Positions 6,149-8,592 of a stretch of 8,592 nt of DNA are shown one piece after another. The stretch is from Planctomycetaceae bacterium. Lineage in GTDB: Bacteria > Planctomycetota > Planctomycetia > Pirellulales > Pirellulaceae. The stretch lies in NCBI GenBank assembly GCA_005773145.1, contig SXHS01000347.1, positions 1 to 8,592 of the forward strand, in the 5' to 3' direction. A model generated the notes under the pieces. It made no database searches. It was given only the letters and a program-made list of their open reading frames with translations, and was not told where the DNA came from. Each line of letters opens with the position of its first letter. Positions within the stretch are counted from its first letter, which is position 1. Both the position numbers and the translations under genes were made by a program.

Positions 6149-7459
6149 GTGCGGATAACGATCTTCGGCGCTGGCTACGTGGGCGTGGTCTCCAGCGCCT
6201 GTCTGCTTCGCGATGGTCATCACGTGACCTGTGTCGAGATCCAATCGGCCAAAGTGGCCGACTTGAATGTCGGTGAAACGCCCATTCAGGAACCGGGGGT
6301 TGCCGAGATGCTGCGCGCCGGGCACCAGCAGGGTCGCCTGCGGGCCACGAGTGACCCGGCCGATGGTCTGGCGGGGGCGGACATGGTGTGGATCTGTGTG
6401 GGGACACCCTCGCAACCAAGCGGACAGATCGATCTCAGCGCGGTCGAGGGAGCCGTGCGCCAAATTGGCCAGTACTTGCACAACTGCTCCGAGGAACCGC
6501 TGATCGTGGTGCGCAGTACCGTACTCCCTGGCACGACTCAAGGACGACTGATTCCCTTGTTGCAAGAAACCAGCGGTCGACTATCGGCGGAGGGCCGACC
6601 GTTGGTATTCCATCCGGAATTCTTGCGCGAGGGGACTGCCGTCGATGATTTCGACCATCCTCCCAAGATTGTGGTCGGCCAGACCCATCCTGCGGCAGCG
6701 GAACGCTTGTGGGAGCTCTATGAGCCGTACGCTGCGCCGCGGTTTTGCCTGACTCCGGCGGAAGCCGAGATGGTCAAATACTGTGACAACCTGTTTCACG
6801 CCGTCAAGATTACTTTTGCGAATGAAGTCGGCGCATTGGCCAAAGCGCTGTCGATTGATGCACGGCGAGTTGCCGACGTGTTTTGCGCCGATACCAAATT
6901 AAACATCAGCCCGCGTTACCTGCGACCGGGATTTGCCTTTGGCGGATCCTGCCTCCCCAAAGACATGCGTGCGGTACTTCGTCAGGCCGTGGAACACTCC
7001 TTGCGTTTGCCGATGTTGGAGGGAATTCCCGCCAGCAACAACCAACAGATTGATCATCTGGTCGCCCGCGTGTTGGCGCGGCGGCCACTGGTGGTCGGAT
7101 TGATTGGACTTGCCTTCAAGCCCAATACCGACGACATGCGCGAGAGTCCTTATGTGACGGTCGCGAAAAGGCTCTTGGGGGAGGGGTTGAAGCTGCGGAT
7201 TTTTGATCCGGGGGTTGCCCCCGATCGATTGGTCGGTAGCAATCGCCAAGCGGTCCAGTCGTCGCTGGGGCACCTGGAGGAGTTGCTCGTCCAACGGTTA
7301 TCAGAGTTGGACGACTGCGATACCATATTGGTCAATCATCCCATTATCAATGCCAGCCAGGTACAAAAATGGCTGGATCGGCAGCGGCATGTACTGGACT
7401 TGGCGGATATCCCTCAGGTCGATGCCGGAAATCCTTGTTATGAAGGAATCGCCTGGTAG
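6149..7459 (+). CDS. algD: Nucleotide-sugar dehydrogenase, GDP-mannose 6-dehydrogenase (AlgD) type
   Basis: This cytoplasmic enzyme would oxidise GDP-mannose with two NAD+ to GDP-mannuronic acid, an EPS precursor. The GTG at 6149 is chosen because it gives the family N-terminus VRITIFGAGYVG and has AGGA 8 nt upstream; the longer frame from TTG at 6095 adds 18 unlikely residues. From this start the protein has 436 residues. Motifs are GAGYVG (7-12), VGTPS (84-88), VVRSTVLPGT (120-129), HPEFLREG (155-162), K210 and N214 in VKYCDN, and RPGFAFGGSCLPKD (259-272) with nucleophile C268. E161, K210, N214, C268 and the length agree with the Pseudomonas AlgD numbering as I remember it, and the RPGFAFGGSCLPKD block and C-terminal YEGIAW resemble AlgD more than UDP-glucose dehydrogenases. 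UDP-glucose dehydrogenase remains the main alternative for substrate. It sits 61 nt after the lyase gene and 55 nt before the glycosyltransferase gene. Confidence 0.9.
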   Translation: MRITIFGAGYVGVVSSACLLRDGHHVTCVEIQSAKVADLNVGETPIQEPGVAEMLRAGHQQGRLRATSDPADGLAGADMVWICVGTPSQPSGQIDLSAVEGAVRQIGQYLHNCSEEPLIVVRSTVLPGTTQGRLIPLLQETSGRLSAEGRPLVFHPEFLREGTAVDDFDHPPKIVVGQTHPAAAERLWELYEPYAAPRFCLTPAEAEMVKYCDNLFHAVKITFANEVGALAKALSIDARRVADVFCADTKLNISPRYLRPGFAFGGSCLPKDMRAVLRQAVEHSLRLPMLEGIPASNNQQIDHLVARVLARRPLVVGLIGLAFKPNTDDMRESPYVTVAKRLLGEGLKLRIFDPGVAPDRLVGSNRQAVQSSLGHLEELLVQRLSELDDCDTILVNHPIINASQVQKWLDRQRHVLDLADIPQVDAGNPCYEGIAW

Positions 7460-7482
7460 TTTGGTCATTATCGCACCTCGTC

Positions 7483-7497
7483 ACGACCAGCGGTCGT
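7483..7497 (+). other. Short perfect hairpin in the gap before the glycosyltransferase gene
   Basis: ACGACC (7483-7488) and GGTCGT (7492-7497) form a 6-bp stem with an AGC triloop, midway in the 55-nt gap between the dehydrogenase stop and the ATG at 7515. There is no T run after it, so it is not a standard terminator. It may shape mRNA processing or translation of the next gene, or be chance. Confidence 0.3.
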
Positions 7498-7514
7498 ACG
7501 TTGGGAACACGTCC

Positions 7515-8592
7515 ATGCACATTCTTTACATGCACCAACACTTTCAAACGCGGCATGGTTTTACCGGAAACCGCTCCTTTGAATTCTCGAAACAGCTAAT
7601 CGCACGCGGGCATCAGGTGACCATGATCTGCTCGGGCATTGACAACGAACCGCGTTTATCGGTCCCCGCAGGCAAGAAGTACTTTGTAACGGAGATATCC
7701 GGAATCCAAGTCGTCCCCATCGCGGCCGCCAATGCAAATCCGCTCAAAATCACACGTATGAGTGGCTATCGACGAATGCTGCAGTTCCTGCACTTCGCCC
7801 GACTGGCGACCACGGTGGGCAAGCAACTTGCCCGTCCCGACGTTGTATTTGCCAGCCATACGCCACTAACGATTGGCCTGGCGGGCCGAGACCTGGCTCG
7901 GCATTTTCGCGTACCATTTGTCTTCGAGGTACGCGATCTGTGGCCTCAAGCCTTGATCAATATCGGCGTGCTTCGCAATCCGCTGGTCATCGCCTGGCTA
8001 CGTCGCATGGAGCGTCGCATCTATCGGGCCGCCGATCACATCGTGGCCCTCTCCCCCGGCATGAAGGCCGGCATCGTAGCCGCCGGCATTCCCTCGGAAC
8101 GCGTGACCATCATCCCCAACGCCAGCGACCTGGACCTCTTTCGCCCAGATTTGGATCGCCGGCCTGGCCGTGACCGATTGCGATTGGGGGATCGGTTTGC
8201 TGCCATCTACTTTGGTGGCATGGGCGTCGCCAATGGCCTGAATTACGTGTTGGACGCAGCCCGAGTTCTGCAACGGCGCGGGGAACAGCGAGTGGTATTG
8301 GTTCTACATGGCCATGGTGGCTGCCGGTCGGAACTGGAGGCCCAAGCGGCTCGGGACCAGTTGAAGAATGTGGTCTTTTCCGATCCGGTCCCCGACAAAG
8401 GGGTGGTGGCACAATGCGTGGCTGCCTGCGATGTGTGCTTGACCATTTACCGAGCCAGTAAGGAGCACACGTGGTCCCCCAACAAGATGTTTGACGCCTT
8501 GGCGGCCGGCCGCCCCGTCTTGATCAACGTTCCCGGCTGGCTGCGAGAAACGATTGAGTCGAATGACTGCGGTCGGGGAGTCTCCCCCGAGG
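7515..8592 (+). CDS. GT4-family glycosyltransferase (WbuB/WcaI-like), 3' partial
   Basis: The frame from ATG 7515 stays open to the window end (359 codons), so roughly the last 40-50 residues are missing if it has the usual length of about 400. It would transfer a sugar from a nucleotide donor to a lipid-linked EPS intermediate on the cytoplasmic face of the membrane. The N-terminal half has MHILYMHQHF (1-10), the FTGNRSFEFSKQLIARGHQV acceptor-domain helix region (16-35), ASHTPLTIGLAG (113-124) and VFEVRDLWPQ (136-145). The C-terminal GT-B half has PNASDLDLF (201-209), FGGMGVANGL (233-242) and SPNKMFDALAAGRPVL (321-336), all typical of the GT4 WbuB-like group. A weak GGGA ribosome binding site lies 8 nt upstream of the ATG. 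It follows the dehydrogenase by 55 nt and is probably in the same operon. Donor and acceptor sugars cannot be read; use of a GDP-uronate or of the SDR product is a guess from context. Confidence 0.92.
   Translation, partial: MHILYMHQHFQTRHGFTGNRSFEFSKQLIARGHQVTMICSGIDNEPRLSVPAGKKYFVTEISGIQVVPIAAANANPLKITRMSGYRRMLQFLHFARLATTVGKQLARPDVVFASHTPLTIGLAGRDLARHFRVPFVFEVRDLWPQALINIGVLRNPLVIAWLRRMERRIYRAADHIVALSPGMKAGIVAAGIPSERVTIIPNASDLDLFRPDLDRRPGRDRLRLGDRFAAIYFGGMGVANGLNYVLDAARVLQRRGEQRVVLVLHGHGGCRSELEAQAARDQLKNVVFSDPVPDKGVVAQCVAACDVCLTIYRASKEHTWSPNKMFDALAAGRPVLINVPGWLRETIESNDCGRGVSPE

Noticed and set aside
1..8592. Possible mobile element, CRISPR array, tRNA or rRNA
   Set aside because: No transposase or integrase motifs, regularly spaced repeats, cloverleaf-like segments or rRNA signatures were recognised on either strand by reading.

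Overview
The window is a high-GC stretch of a bacterial exopolysaccharide (EPS) gene cluster with all recognisable genes on the + strand. The host is most likely a planctomycete. The export protein at the left edge has the GaG..RIPITGNETVLDA / RPAP / TNYQLLPGDR layout that I associate with planctomycete Wza-like proteins. The following secreted protein carries a GTYGYHQPNWRRM segment, a type I recall mainly from planctomycete secreted proteins. This taxonomic call is from memory of the families, not from a search.

Layout: (1) 1-757, the 3' part of a Wza-like polysaccharide export protein with SLBB/Poly_export repeats; (2) 806-1639, a secreted, low-complexity protein of unknown function; (3) 1640-2307, a non-coding gap of about 670 bp holding a terminator-like hairpin, a good sigma70-type promoter with an AT-rich upstream tract, and a structured leader of about 210 nt; (4) 2308-3846, four membrane segments fused to an extended SDR sugar-nucleotide epimerase; (5) 3856-6087, a heparinase II/III-family (alginate-lyase-like) protein with no signal peptide; (6) 6149-7459, a nucleotide-sugar dehydrogenase whose length and catalytic residue numbers match GDP-mannose 6-dehydrogenase (AlgD); (7) 7515 to the window end, a GT4 glycosyltransferase cut off at its C-terminus.

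Genes 4-7 are closely spaced (9, 61 and 55 nt gaps) and probably form one transcription unit starting near 2095. Together they suggest a uronic-acid EPS: the dehydrogenase would supply GDP-mannuronate, the membrane-tethered SDR would make or interconvert another activated sugar at the membrane, the GT4 enzyme would extend the lipid-linked unit, and the export protein would carry the polymer across the outer membrane. The heparinase/alginate-lyase-like protein would trim or edit a uronate-containing chain. The polymer identity is inference.

The points most worth following are the membrane-anchored single-Rossmann epimerase, the pairing of an AlgD-type dehydrogenase with a lyase-fold protein lacking an export signal, the in-frame junction between those two ORFs (one TGA, no ribosome binding site), and the organised leader at 1968-2307. 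I see no CRISPR array, transposon, tRNA or rRNA.
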